Notes: generated by a model from the sequence alone, not told the origin. 64,000 bases of DNA from Herbaspirillum frisingense GSF30 (GCF_000300975.2 NZ_AEEC02000008.1:62001-126000); one strand, 5' to 3'; counted from the stretch's first letter, positions 25,900 through 34,645 are shown. Made by a program: numbers and translations.

Positions 25900-26688
25900 T
25901 CAGTGACAATCCGGAACGTTCTGATCCAGATAAACCTCGAAGGCCACGCTATTGACCCACTTCTTGATGGCATTGCCCCAGAACGCCTCGTTCCAGCGCG
26001 CCGCCACCTGGCGTGCCGCGGCCAGATCGGCCGGGTCGCCGCTGCGCACCTGCAGTACCAATGCCTGGCGGGAGGTGGGCGGCAGCTGGGCGGAAAACTT
26101 CCTCCACTCCGGCAGCTTGAGCAGGGCCTTCATCAGGGTGTCGTCATGCACAGCTGCATCACACTGGCCGATACGTACTGCCAGCAGGGAATCGGCCGGG
26201 GCCGGCATCACTTTTTCGATGGCGCCGTAACGCGCAGCGAGCGTGCCGACATAGGGGGAACCAGCCGAGACGCAAACGCTGCGGCCCTGCATGTCTTCCC
26301 ATTTGCGGATGGTGGTGTCGGTGCGCATGATGGCCATGCCGCCGGCGCTGTAGCCGGTGGGGATCTCGACCACATCGCTCAGCGCGGCCTGTCCGGGCGC
26401 CGTGCGGGTGAATACCAGTTCGGGCCGCATCCCCTTCAGGGCGGCACGTTCGGCACCGTTGGTCTGTAGCTCGGCCTTCACCTTCCACTGCGCGGCCAGG
26501 TCATCGGCCAGCACGGTGGCGATGTTTTCCGGCGTGCGGAATTTCATGCCGCCCTTGTACGTCGGCGGAACGTGATCCAGCCCGATGCGCAACTGCCCGC
26601 TGCGATGGGCGTCATCCAGCACACCGGCCTGCAGGCTGCATGACAGCAATGCCGCCAGCGCAAAAATGAAAGAATGAAGACCGCGCAT
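25900..26688 (-). CDS. Periplasmic substrate-binding protein, family 3-like
   Basis: 262 residues from the ATG at 26688, with a Sec signal peptide (HSFIFALAALLSCSLQAG). The mature part begins with VLDDAHRSGQLRIGLDHVPPTY, the typical strand-loop of family 3 binding proteins, and has GRSVCVSAGSPYVGTLAARYG near the hinge. It differs in type from the NMT1-like binding protein at 27744, yet is last in the same gene run, 72 bp after the permease gene. It could give the importer a second specificity or serve another enzyme. Confidence 0.82.
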   Translation of the reverse strand: MRGLHSFIFALAALLSCSLQAGVLDDAHRSGQLRIGLDHVPPTYKGGMKFRTPENIATVLADDLAAQWKVKAELQTNGAERAALKGMRPELVFTRTAPGQAALSDVVEIPTGYSAGGMAIMRTDTTIRKWEDMQGRSVCVSAGSPYVGTLAARYGAIEKVMPAPADSLLAVRIGQCDAAVHDDTLMKALLKLPEWRKFSAQLPPTSRQALVLQVRSGDPADLAAARQVAARWNEAFWGNAIKKWVNSVAFEVYLDQNVPDCH

Positions 26689-26760
26689 CGTGAGTCCAGA
26701 TGACTTGAATACTTGGTGTTGGATCAAACCCGGATCAGGAGTTTCGCTCAGACATCCTGC

Positions 26761-27534
26761 TCAGACATACTGATAGCGCAGCAGTCGATGCTTGAGGTTT
26801 TCCAGGATGACCTGGTCGATCAGCGCCGCCAGGATGGCAATGGTCAGGATGTTGGCCATCACGCCGATCATGTCCGCAGTCTCCCCCGAGTAGGCCAACG
26901 TGCGGCCCAGCCCCTTGCCGAAACCGACCAGCATCTCGGCCGAGATCAGGGCGCGCCAGGCGTTGCCGAAGGCCAGCTGGGCGCCGGTGATCAGCTCCGG
27001 CATCACTGCCGGCAGGTAGACCCGGCGCAGCATGGACAGGCGCGACGCGCCCATCACGCGGGCGGCCGAGACATGCACCTGCTGCACGCTCTCGGTGGCG
27101 TTCATCACCGACAGCGCTGCCGGGAAGAAGGCGGCGATGGCCACCACCACCACGATGGGCAGGTTGCCGAAGCCCATCAGGATCAGGAACAGCGGTACCC
27201 AGGCGATGGACGGGATCGATTGCAGGATCACGATGGCCGACTTCAGCACTTCGCGGAAGAAGAACAATACCGCGCCGATCAGGCCGAAACCGATGCCCAG
27301 CACCAGCGCCGAGCCATAGCCCAGGCCCAGGCGATAGAGGCTGCCGAACAGGGCCAGGCGGAAATTGCTGGACTGCACCTCTTCAAACAGGCGCGCGGCC
27401 ACCGATGGCACGCCCGGCATCAGGAAGGACGGCAGCGACCAGGCCGCAATCTGCCACATCAGAAGGATGAAGACGATGGCCAGAACCATGGCCAGCTTCT
27501 TGCGGAGACCGGTAACGCGACGCTGTGAGCTCAT
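26761..27534 (-). CDS. ABC transporter permease (SsuC/TauC type)
   Basis: 257 residues with about six membrane segments. The EAA loop in the cytoplasm, contact point for the ATPase, reads ARVMGASRLSMLRRVYLPAVMPELITG. Start at the ATG 27534. Together with the ATPase and the NMT1-like binding protein upstream it forms a sulfonate/taurine/nitrate-type importer. A palindromic repeat and a hairpin separate it from the binding-protein gene. Confidence 0.9.
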   Translation of the reverse strand: MSSQRRVTGLRKKLAMVLAIVFILLMWQIAAWSLPSFLMPGVPSVAARLFEEVQSSNFRLALFGSLYRLGLGYGSALVLGIGFGLIGAVLFFFREVLKSAIVILQSIPSIAWVPLFLILMGFGNLPIVVVVAIAAFFPAALSVMNATESVQQVHVSAARVMGASRLSMLRRVYLPAVMPELITGAQLAFGNAWRALISAEMLVGFGKGLGRTLAYSGETADMIGVMANILTIAILAALIDQVILENLKHRLLRYQYV

Positions 27535-27552
27535 AAGACTAAGAAAGGACGA

Positions 27553-27573
27553 TGGCCGGACTGGGTCCGGCCA
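27553..27573. terminator. Intercistronic hairpin before the permease gene
   Basis: An 8-bp perfect stem TGGCCGGA / TCCGGCCA around CTGGG. On the transcribed (minus) strand it lies just upstream of the permease and could stall or stabilise the message end of the binding-protein gene. There is no T tract on that strand, so full termination is unlikely. Confidence 0.4.
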
Positions 27574-27611
27574 GATCAAAAAACATTAAACCTCTTCAAC
27601 CCGACCTCCAA

Positions 27612-27705
27612 CCGTTCGGACTGAGTAGGCCCGCAGGGCCGTATCGAAGGCGCCCCCGACGGAGTGCCTTCGATACGCGGCTGCGCCGCTACTCAGGGCG
27701 AACGG
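27612..27705. repeat. REP-like palindromic element within the ABC operon
   Basis: A 94-bp near-perfect palindrome. Outer arms CCGTTCG / CGAACGG and ACTGAGTAG / CTACTCAG flank inner GC hairpins, and the central arms GTATCGAAGGC / GCCTTCGATAC face each other across about 14 bases. This composition is typical of dispersed intergenic palindromes of beta- and gammaproteobacteria. It lies between binding-protein and permease genes and would fold into a long stem in the mRNA. Confidence 0.8.
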
Positions 27706-27743
27706 TAGGCAGCACAGTCCTCAGGCATCCTGCCATCCCGGCA

Positions 27744-28745
27744 TCACAGCTTGCGGGCGTTCTGCCACGACAGGTCGGTGATGGAGTTCACGTCGAAGGG
27801 CTTGCCATCACGGGTCTTGAGCGAGCCCTGGGATTGCAGGATATCGGCGATTTCCTGCATCCGGTCCTGGTCCTTCTTGTTGATCTTGGCAGTGAAGGTC
27901 TGGCTCTTGATGGCATCGCGGATCACGTCTTCGCGCAGCATTTCGCCATGCTTCAGGGTCTTCAGGGTCGGCTCGGCGATGAAGTAGCCGGCGATCAGCT
28001 TGGAGGCTTCGGCGGGCTTCTTCTGCAGCAGCGTGATGGCGTCACGCTGGGCATCGAGCGACTTCCAGACGGCGTCGCGCTTCTTCTTCAGGGTCTCGCC
28101 GGAGGTGATCACTACCATGCAGGGGAAGGGCCAGACTTCGCCGATCTCATAGATCTGCTTGACCGGTGCGATCAGTTGCGCGATGCGGGCCTGCGGTTCG
28201 AACAGGAAGGCCGCATCCACGCGCTTGCCCACCAGCGACTGCACCGCCACCTGCGGCGAGACACCCATGACGTTGACGTCATCCGGCTTGACGCCGGCAT
28301 CACGCAGGACCACGCCCTTGAGCACGGTATCAGCGGTGCTGCCCTCGGCTTGCGAAGCGAGGGTCTTGCCCTTCAGGTCGGCGACCTTGTTGATGCCAGA
28401 GTCCTCGCGTGCCACCAGAGCGTGATAGCCCAGTTGCGCACCGCCCACCACCTTCAGGTCGGCGCCCTTGGAGGCCCAGGCCACGGCATTGGAGAAGCCG
28501 AACACGCCGCTGTCGAGCTGGCCGCCGACGATGGCCTTGACCAGGTCGGTACCGGACTTGAACTCGATCAGTTCCACATCCAGGCCGTACTTCTTGTAGA
28601 GGCCGGCTTCATAGGCGGCCATGGCCTGGGCATCGTCCATGACGCGCAGGTAGCCGATCTTGAATTTTTCCAGGGCAAAGGCATTGCCGGTGAAAGCCAG
28701 GGCAGCGGCGGCGATGGCCGGTGCCAGGATGCGTGCGAGTTTCAT
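27744..28745 (-). CDS. ABC substrate-binding protein, SsuA/TauA/NMT1 type
   Basis: 333 residues. Signal peptide MKLARILAPAIAAAALAFTG ends at about residue 24 (NAFALEKF). The mature start FKIGYLRVMDDAQAMAAYEAGLYKKYGLDVELIEF is characteristic of binding proteins for taurine, alkanesulfonates, nitrate or thiamine precursors. The start overlaps the ATPase stop by 4 bp. The ligand is not assignable from sequence; no sulfonate monooxygenase lies nearby. Confidence 0.9.
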   Translation of the reverse strand: MKLARILAPAIAAAALAFTGNAFALEKFKIGYLRVMDDAQAMAAYEAGLYKKYGLDVELIEFKSGTDLVKAIVGGQLDSGVFGFSNAVAWASKGADLKVVGGAQLGYHALVAREDSGINKVADLKGKTLASQAEGSTADTVLKGVVLRDAGVKPDDVNVMGVSPQVAVQSLVGKRVDAAFLFEPQARIAQLIAPVKQIYEIGEVWPFPCMVVITSGETLKKKRDAVWKSLDAQRDAITLLQKKPAEASKLIAGYFIAEPTLKTLKHGEMLREDVIRDAIKSQTFTAKINKKDQDRMQEIADILQSQGSLKTRDGKPFDVNSITDLSWQNARKL

Positions 28746-29515
28746 ACTCCAACCCCTTCAATGTTTTTGGCAAATTCGTCCTGCTCGGCATGGATACCCA
28801 GCAGGCAGAGGATCTCGCGACGGGTGGCCGCGAATTCGGACAGGTCGTGCGTCTTTTCGTGATGCACGAGATTGAATTCCTTCAAGACCTTGGCCGGGCG
28901 CGGGCTGAACACGAAGATGCGGTCGGCCAGGAACAGCGCCTCGTCCACATCATGGGTGACCAGCACCACGGTCGGCCCCTGCTGGCGGATCAGGTCGCGC
29001 AGGGCGTCCTGCAGGGTCATGCGGGTGAGCGCATCGAGGGCGCCGAAGGGCTCGTCCAGCAGCAGGGCCTTGGGCTGCGAGATGAAGGCGCGTGCCAGGG
29101 CGGCGCGCTGGCGCATGCCGCCCGAGACCTGGTGCGGGTAATAGTGTTCGAAGCCCTTGAGCTTGACGTTGTCCAGCCAGACGGCGGCCTGCTCGGCGGC
29201 CTTCTTCTTGTCGATGTTCTGGAATTCGAGGGCCAGGGCCACGTTCTGCTGCAGGGTCAGCCACGGATAGAGCGCGTTTTCCTGGAACATCAGGGTGCGC
29301 TCTGGATGCGGGCCGCGAATGGCCTGACCGTCACCGGCAACCGTGCCGCTGCTGGGCTTTTCCAGGCCGGCAGCCATGTGCAGCAGGGTGGACTTGCCGC
29401 AACCGGAGGGGCCGACCAGCGCGACCAGTTCACCCGATGCGATGTCGCGGGTGAATTCCTCGATCACGTGCAGGTCGCCGAAGCGCTTGGCGACGTTGTT
29501 GAAAGATAGCTTCAT
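28742..29515 (-). CDS. ABC transporter ATP-binding protein (SsuB/TauB type)
   Basis: 257 residues. Walker A GPSGCGKST, Q-loop MFQENALYPWL, ABC signature VSGGMRQRAALARAF, Walker B LLLDEPFGALD and switch His in VLVTHDVDEAL are all present and ordered. It is the first gene of the importer set, which runs ATPase, binding protein, palindrome, permease, second binding protein. The promoter with the dyad at 29680 lies upstream. Confidence 0.93.
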   Translation of the reverse strand: MKLSFNNVAKRFGDLHVIEEFTRDIASGELVALVGPSGCGKSTLLHMAAGLEKPSSGTVAGDGQAIRGPHPERTLMFQENALYPWLTLQQNVALALEFQNIDKKKAAEQAAVWLDNVKLKGFEHYYPHQVSGGMRQRAALARAFISQPKALLLDEPFGALDALTRMTLQDALRDLIRQQGPTVVLVTHDVDEALFLADRIFVFSPRPAKVLKEFNLVHHEKTHDLSEFAATRREILCLLGIHAEQDEFAKNIEGVGV

Positions 29516-29679
29516 GTCGTCCGGCGGCCGAGCCGCGCAGGTTGAGATGCGGTTGAAATGCCTGGATCAGGATGCCTGGGAGGGATGGCAGAGCGCCCCC
29601 GGGCGCGCTTTCCCCCTTTTTGTCAGGGATGCACTGTACTGTTGCCGGCCAGGCCGAACAACTACTTAAAAATCGTATG

Positions 29680-29700
29680 CTTATTCATATTTCGAATAAG
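29680..29700. promoter_or_regulatory. Perfect dyad CTTATTC-N7-GAATAAG upstream of the ABC operon
   Basis: A 7-bp exact inverted repeat in an AT-rich island 165 bp upstream of the ATPase start, in a GC-rich neighbourhood. It looks like a regulator binding site. It overlaps likely promoter sequence for the importer. Confidence 0.5.
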
Positions 29701-29726
29701 AAAGACACCCAAAACGCATAAAGACG

Positions 29727-30608
29727 TCAGACTTTCGTCAGTTTCCATTCAGTCAACAAGGCCTGGACGTCGGGATAACGCAGCCGTACGCCCAGTTCCT
29801 GCTTGATGCGCTGGTTGGCCAGACGGCGCGATTCCGACATGAAGGACAGCATCATCGGCGAGACGCTGCGTTCCAGCTCGGCACGCGGCAGGCGCGGCGG
29901 ACGGGCCAGGCCGGCGGCGTCGGCCACGGCGTCGAAGTAGTCGGCCATCTTCAGTTGCGTGTCGTCGACGGCATGATAGACGCGGTTGGGCGCGCCCAGG
30001 CGCATGGCAGCGGCAGCGATGCGGGCCAGGTCGTCGCCATGGATGTGGTTGGTATGCACGTCCTCCCCCGCCACCAGCGCCGGCAGGCCCTTCTGCAGGC
30101 GTTCCAGCGGCAGGCGGTCGGCGGCGTAGATGCCCGGCACGCGCAGGATCGAAAGGCGACTGTGCCGGCGCCGCGCCCAGGCCCGCAGCACCGTTTCGGC
30201 ATCGACCCGGCGCACGGCGCGCAGGTTCTGTGGGTTGACGCGGCGGGTCTCGTCGAAGCTTGCGCCAGCGCAATCTCCGTACACGCCGGTGGTGCTGATG
30301 TAAACCAGGCGCGCGCCCTCGGGTAAAATGGCGGCCAAATTGCGGGTACGGCGGTCGATGCGGCCGTCCGACTGCGGTGGCGCCAGGTGCAGGATGGTCG
30401 GCGCCAGGCGTGCCAGGCGGCCCAGCGTCAGGGGCGCGTCGAGGTCGGCGACGATGGGAATGGCGCCGGCCGCGCGCAGTTCGGCGCAGCGCTCGGGGTG
30501 GCTGGTCACGGCCAGCACGCGATAGCGCGGCAGCAGCAGCGGCAGCAGGCGCAGGCCGACATCGCCACAGCCCAGGATCAGTACGCGGGGCAGGCCCAGT
30601 TTTTTCAC
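29727..30608 (-). CDS. NAD(P)-binding epimerase/SDR-extended family protein
   Basis: 293 residues from the GTG at 30608; a TTG at 30617 is the alternative. The N-terminal Rossmann motif reads VLILGCGDVGLRLLP. YISTTGVYGD holds the extended-SDR Ser/Thr and Tyr region, and GIYAADRLPLERL follows. The frame stays open upstream for 400 codons, but that part lies opposite the flavin-reductase gene and is not real. It resembles YeeZ-type epimerase-like proteins of unknown substrate. Divergent from the reductase at 30645, 36 bp apart. Confidence 0.82.
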   Translation of the reverse strand: MKKLGLPRVLILGCGDVGLRLLPLLLPRYRVLAVTSHPERCAELRAAGAIPIVADLDAPLTLGRLARLAPTILHLAPPQSDGRIDRRTRNLAAILPEGARLVYISTTGVYGDCAGASFDETRRVNPQNLRAVRRVDAETVLRAWARRRHSRLSILRVPGIYAADRLPLERLQKGLPALVAGEDVHTNHIHGDDLARIAAAAMRLGAPNRVYHAVDDTQLKMADYFDAVADAAGLARPPRLPRAELERSVSPMMLSFMSESRRLANQRIKQELGVRLRYPDVQALLTEWKLTKV

Positions 30609-30644
30609 GGTATTCAATCCAAATTTATCCAGAAGCAGAATTGT

Positions 30645-31694
30645 ATGAGTTTCCAAGTCACAGTCCAGCCTAGCGGCCGTCAGTTCTCCTGCGACGCAGG
30701 TGAATCCATCCTCACCGCGGCCATTCGCGCCGGCGTGGGCCTGCCCTACGGCTGCAAGAACGGCGCCTGCAGCTCCTGCAAGGGCAAGCTGGTGGCCGGC
30801 CAGGTGGAGCACGGCCCGCATCAGGAACGTGCCCTGTCGGCGCACGAGCAGCAACTGGGGTTCGCCCTGTTCTGCGTGGCCAAGCCGCAGAGCGATGTCA
30901 CCATCGAGGCCCGTGAAGTGGCCGGCGTGGGCGAAATCCCGGTGCGCAAGCTGCCAGTGCGCGTGGCCAAGCTGGACAAGGTGGCTGACGACGTCATCGT
31001 GCTCTCGCTGCAACTGCCGGCCAACGACCGCCTGCAGTACAAGGCCGGCCAGTACGTGGAATTCCTGCTGCGCGACGGCAAGCGCCGCAGCTACAGCATG
31101 GCCACCGCCCCGCACAAGGATGAGCACATGAGCCTGCACATCCGCCACCTGCCGGGCGGCCTGTTCACCGACCAGGTCTTCACCACCCTGAAGGAACGCG
31201 ACATCCTGCGCATCGAAGGCCCGCTGGGGACCTTCTTCCTGCGCGAGGACTCCGACAAGCCCATCATCCTGCTGGCCTCCGGCACCGGTTTCGCGCCCAT
31301 CAAGGCCATCGTCGAGCAGCTGGAACATGCCGGCTCCACCCGCCCGGTCACGCTGTACTGGGGCGGTCGTCGGCCGCAGGACCTGTACATGGACGCGCTG
31401 TGCCAGCAGTGGCAGCGCGACCTGCCCAACTTCAAGTACGTCCCGGTGGTATCCAACGCCCAGCCGGAAGACCAGTGGAGCGGTCGCAGCGGCTTCGTCC
31501 ACCGTGCCGTGATGGAAGACTTCCCCGACCTCTCCGGCCACCAGGTCTACGCCTGCGGCGCCCCCATCGTGGTCGAATCGGCACAGCGCGACTTCAGCGC
31601 CCAGTGCGGTTTGCCGGAAGACGAGTTCTACGCCGACTCCTTCACCTCCGAAGCCGACCTGGCCAAGGCCGTCTCGGACAGCCCGGCAAGCTGA
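30645..31694 (+). CDS. Ferredoxin-type NAD(P)H flavin oxidoreductase (CDP-6-deoxy-glucoseen reductase-like)
   Basis: 349 residues. A plant-type 2Fe-2S domain comes first, with Cys 37, 42, 45 in CKNGACSSCKG and Cys 77 (ALFCVAK). The FAD domain holds RRSYSMATAP, and the NAD domain holds LLASGTGFAPIKAIVE and YACGAPIVVESAQRDF. This is the AscD/phenol-hydroxylase reductase layout. Members pass electrons from NAD(P)H to a partner oxygenase or dehydratase. No partner is next to it, so it may be a general reductase. Confidence 0.9.
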   Translation: MSFQVTVQPSGRQFSCDAGESILTAAIRAGVGLPYGCKNGACSSCKGKLVAGQVEHGPHQERALSAHEQQLGFALFCVAKPQSDVTIEAREVAGVGEIPVRKLPVRVAKLDKVADDVIVLSLQLPANDRLQYKAGQYVEFLLRDGKRRSYSMATAPHKDEHMSLHIRHLPGGLFTDQVFTTLKERDILRIEGPLGTFFLREDSDKPIILLASGTGFAPIKAIVEQLEHAGSTRPVTLYWGGRRPQDLYMDALCQQWQRDLPNFKYVPVVSNAQPEDQWSGRSGFVHRAVMEDFPDLSGHQVYACGAPIVVESAQRDFSAQCGLPEDEFYADSFTSEADLAKAVSDSPAS

Positions 31695-31837
31695 GCAGCG
31701 TACTGTCATGCCGGCGTCACGCGCATTTGCGAAGATGCCGCCCAAGCCTGACGCCACGCGGCCCGGCGCGATGCGATGAAATTGCAACGGTGGCCCGCCG
31801 GATGCGCCCGTGAGCGGGTCCGACGGGAAATTTCTTT

Positions 31838-31866
31838 TTGACGCTATGCGCAAAACGTCCTAATAT
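31838..31866 (+). promoter_or_regulatory. Strong sigma70-type promoter, TTGACG-N17-TAATAT
   Basis: The -35 hexamer TTGACG is at 31838-31843, the spacer is exactly 17 nt, and the -10 TAATAT is at 31861-31866. Transcription would start at about 31873, at the A of a short reading frame. It faces a terminator at 31961 and then argD. Confidence 0.7.
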
Positions 31867-31873
31867 TCACCGA

Positions 31874-31942
31874 ATGATCGCCAACGCCACATTTTTACGA
31901 CGTCGCAGCCAACCTGAGAAAGGTTTGCTGCTGCGCGCGTGA
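31874..31942 (+). CDS. Putative leaderless arginine-rich leader peptide
   Basis: A 22-codon frame, MIANATFLRRRSQPEKGLL followed by LRA. Three consecutive Arg codons (CGA CGT CGC) sit at codons 9-11, and a fourth Arg codon sits near the end. The ATG coincides with the predicted transcription start, so it would be a leaderless message; there is no ribosome site. The codons 17-19 region (GGTTTGC, 31922-31928) can pair with GCAAACC at 31968-31974, which overlaps the terminator stem. That is the layout of a transcription attenuator. The peptide itself would have no other role. This is prediction only. Confidence 0.4.
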   Translation: MIANATFLRRRSQPEKGLLLRA

Positions 31943-31960
31943 AGTGAAACGAATCGCGAA

Positions 31961-31989
31961 GCCACAGGCAAACCCTGTGGCTTTTTTTT
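31961..31989 (+). terminator. Rho-independent terminator in the argD leader (possible attenuator)
   Basis: An 8-bp perfect stem GCCACAGG / CCTGTGGC with loop CAAAC, followed by eight T. It lies 115 nt before the argD start codon, after no gene except the predicted leader peptide. The alternative 7-bp pairing with 31922-31928 would disrupt it. Confidence 0.85.
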
Positions 31990-32103
31990 ATCCGCCATCC
32001 GGGTCTGTCGTGCGCCTACCGCTTCCTGCCAGTGTGTCAGCAACGGTCTGTCCCGCACCATTCCTATCACCCTATCGCAAGCAATCCTTGCAGGAGTCCA
32101 TCG

Positions 32104-33306
32104 ATGCAATACAGCCAGTCCGACGCCAACAAGCTGATGTACGTCACCAACCGCCCCGAGCTGGTCTTCACCGAAGGCCAGGGCATGTGGCTGACCGACC
32201 ATAACGGCAAGCGTTACCTCGACTACCTCCAGGGCTGGGCCGTCAACACCCTGGGCCACGCGCCGCAATGTATCGCCGACGCCCTGGCCGCGCAGAGCAA
32301 GAAGCTGATCAATCCCTCCCCGGCCTTCTACAACCAGCCCTCCATCGAGCTGGCCAAGCTGCTGACCGAGAACTCGGTGTTCGACCGCGTGTTCTTCGCC
32401 AACAGCGGCGGCGAGGCCAACGAAGGCGCCATCAAGCTGGCCCGCAAGTGGGGCAAGAAGAACCCGGCCGCCAACGGTTCGGCACGCTTCGAGATCATCA
32501 CCTTCAAGCACAGCTTCCACGGCCGTACCCTGGCCACCATGTCGGCCAGCGGCAAGGACGGCTGGGACACCATGTTCGCCCCGCAGGTGCCGGGCTTCCC
32601 CAAGGCCATCTTGAATGACCTGGACAGCGTCAAGGCGCTCATCGGCGAACACACCGTGGCCGTGATGCTGGAGCCGGTGCAGGGCGAAGGCGGCGTGATC
32701 CCCGCCACCAAGGAATTCATGCAGGGCCTGCGCGCCCTGACCAAGGAAAAGAACCTGCTGCTGATCGTCGACGAAGTGCAGAGCGGCATGGGCCGTACCG
32801 GCCAGCTGTTCGCCTACCAGCATTCCGGTATCGAACCCGACATCATGACCCTGGCCAAGGGCATCGGCGGCGGCGTGCCGCTGGCAGCCCTGCTGGCGCG
32901 TGAAGAGATCGCCTGCTTCGAAGCCGGTGAACAAGGCGGCACCTACAACGGCAATCCGCTGATGACCGCAGTGGGCGTGGCCGTGATCAAGGAACTGCTC
33001 AAGCCCGGCTTCATGGAAGGCGTGCGCGAGCGCGGCCAGTACCTGCGCCAGCGTTCGCTGGAAATCTCGGAAAAGTACGGCTTCGAAGGCGAGCGTGGCG
33101 AAGGCCTGCTGCGTGCCCTGCAACTGGGTCGCGACATCGGCCCGCAGATCGTCGAAGCGGCGCGTAACCTGGAACCGGTAGGTCTGCTGCTGAACTCACC
33201 GCGTCCCAACCTGCTGCGCTTCATGCCGGCCCTGAACGTGACCAAGGAAGAAATCGACCAGATGTTCGACATGCTGGAAGTGGTCCTGGCCAAGATCGGG
33301 AAATAA
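32104..33306 (+). CDS. argD: Acetylornithine aminotransferase (class III PLP)
   Basis: 400 residues from the ATG at 32104, preceded by GGAG. The class III pattern is clear: [17 protein letters not shown] for cofactor phosphate, [15 protein letters not shown], the Asp of [15 protein letters not shown], and the PLP lysine in [14 protein letters not shown]. The chain resembles ArgD-type transaminases, which make N-acetylornithine from the semialdehyde with glutamate in arginine synthesis. A related omega-aminotransferase cannot be ruled out. The lipoprotein gene follows after 3 bp. Confidence 0.85.
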   Translation: MQYSQSDANKLMYVTNRPELVFTEGQGMWLTDHNGKRYLDYLQGWAVNTLGHAPQCIADALAAQSKKLINPSPAFYNQPSIELAKLLTENSVFDRVFFANSGGEANEGAIKLARKWGKKNPAANGSARFEIITFKHSFHGRTLATMSASGKDGWDTMFAPQVPGFPKAILNDLDSVKALIGEHTVAVMLEPVQGEGGVIPATKEFMQGLRALTKEKNLLLIVDEVQSGMGRTGQLFAYQHSGIEPDIMTLAKGIGGGVPLAALLAREEIACFEAGEQGGTYNGNPLMTAVGVAVIKELLKPGFMEGVRERGQYLRQRSLEISEKYGFEGERGEGLLRALQLGRDIGPQIVEAARNLEPVGLLLNSPRPNLLRFMPALNVTKEEIDQMFDMLEVVLAKIGK

Positions 33307-33309
33307 GCG

Positions 33310-33876
33310 ATGGCGGGGCGCGTGCGGATTGTTTCGAACCGGATGGCCAGCGTGCCATCCCCCCGGTCGACCCTGGCCGCAGTGGCCGCATTGGCCACCG
33401 CGCTGGTGCTGGCCGCCTGCGGCACGGCACCGACCGCGCCCCCCATCGAACGGCTGCCCGGCGCCCCGCAATCGCAGGTGCCGGCACTGCCGGCCAGTGA
33501 AAATGGCAATGAAGTGGCGCTCTATGCGCTCTCGCTGATCGATACCGGATATCGCTTCGGCGGCAAGAATCCCTCGGCCGGCCTGGATTGCAGCGGCATG
33601 GTCTCCTACATCTTCGGCCAGGCCGCCAATTACCGCATCAGCGGCAGCGCCGCCGACATCGCGCGCCGTGGTCGCCAGATCGATCCCTCGCAGTTGCGGG
33701 CCGGTGACCTGGTGTTCTTCAACACCATGAACAAGCCCTTCTCGCACGTGGGCATCTACCTCGGTGACGGCCGCTTCGTGCATGCGCCCTCCACCAACGG
33801 CAAGGTGCACATCACGCGTATGGACAACCCCTACTTCGCCACCCGCTTCGAGATGGCGCGTACCTATTTCAACTGA
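33310..33876 (+). CDS. NlpC/P60-family lipoprotein peptidase
   Basis: 188 residues. A lipobox LAAC ends the signal peptide at about residue 37, so the mature protein is lipid-anchored. The NlpC/P60 domain has the catalytic Cys in LDCSGMVSY, the His in SHVGIYLGDG and the third polar residue in FVHAPS. It cleaves peptidoglycan stem peptides in the periplasm. The gene lies 3 bp after argD and its end overlaps the convergent GntR gene by 13 bp. Start could also be the ATG at 33343. Confidence 0.88.
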   Translation: MAGRVRIVSNRMASVPSPRSTLAAVAALATALVLAACGTAPTAPPIERLPGAPQSQVPALPASENGNEVALYALSLIDTGYRFGGKNPSAGLDCSGMVSYIFGQAANYRISGSAADIARRGRQIDPSQLRAGDLVFFNTMNKPFSHVGIYLGDGRFVHAPSTNGKVHITRMDNPYFATRFEMARTYFN

Positions 33877-34634
33877 GTGTCGACCTTGCGGGCCGTGCGC
33901 TTGCGCGGCTTGCCCTCCTGCTGCTGGCGATTGCCGTATTCGCGGATCAGGTTGGCGCTGTAGCGCGTGAAGGCGATATCCATGTGCCGCCGCATGGCCG
34001 CACGCGCCTGCTCGGGATTGCGCTCGCGCAGGGCCTGCATGATCAGGCCGTGCTCATCGATGGCTTCCTGCCACACGCGAGTCCCGTCGAAGTGACTGTG
34101 CAGGCGTTCGAACAGCGGCCCCAGGCGGGCATCGAACAATTGCGTCACCAGCCCGACCAGCACGCTGTTGCCGGTCGCCTCGGCCATCCGGATATGGAAC
34201 AGCCGGTCAGCCTCCAGCGGATCGATGCCGGCCTCGGCATTGGAAATCATCAGCGCATAGGCCTCCTCGATGGCGGCGATCTGCTGCCGGCTGCCATGCT
34301 GGGCGGCGGCGTAGGCCACCTCCCCTTCGATCATCTCGCGGGCGCGGATCAGCTCCAGCGGCCCCTCCTCGCCGGACAGGTCGCTGCGCCGCTCGCGCTG
34401 CACCGGCGGGCAGACATAGATGCCCGAGCCCATCCTGACCTCGATATGCCCTTCCACCTCCAGCGCGATCAGGGCCTCGCGCAAGGAGGGCCGGCTCACC
34501 CCCAGTTGCAGCGCCAGGTCGCGCTCGGAAGGCAGGCGCGAACCGACCGCAAACTCGCCATCCACGATCAGCTTGCGCAACTGGTCGCTGATCTGCCGGT
34601 ACAGCCGCTGCGGTTCGATCGCTTCGATGGGCAT
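33864..34634 (-). CDS. FadR-family GntR regulator
   Basis: 256 residues. The winged helix has LPSERDLALQLGVSRPSLREALIALEVEG. The FCD domain has DRLFHIRMAEATGN and DEHGLIMQALRERNPEQARAAM with the usual metal-site histidines. It is the last gene of the tctC-tctB-tctA-dehydrogenase set and the probable reader of the TGGTnnnACCA operators at 39134 and 39355. Likely ligand: the sugar acid or hydroxyacid taken up by this block. Confidence 0.9.
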   Translation of the reverse strand: MPIEAIEPQRLYRQISDQLRKLIVDGEFAVGSRLPSERDLALQLGVSRPSLREALIALEVEGHIEVRMGSGIYVCPPVQRERRSDLSGEEGPLELIRAREMIEGEVAYAAAQHGSRQQIAAIEEAYALMISNAEAGIDPLEADRLFHIRMAEATGNSVLVGLVTQLFDARLGPLFERLHSHFDGTRVWQEAIDEHGLIMQALRERNPEQARAAMRRHMDIAFTRYSANLIREYGNRQQQEGKPRKRTARKVDTQLK

Positions 34635-34645
34635 GTTGTGTGTGA

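Noticed and set aside
30609..31853. N-terminal extension of the epimerase-like gene on the minus strand
   Set aside because: It runs opposite the ferredoxin-type reductase, which has all its motifs; the true N terminus is the Rossmann strand at 30608.
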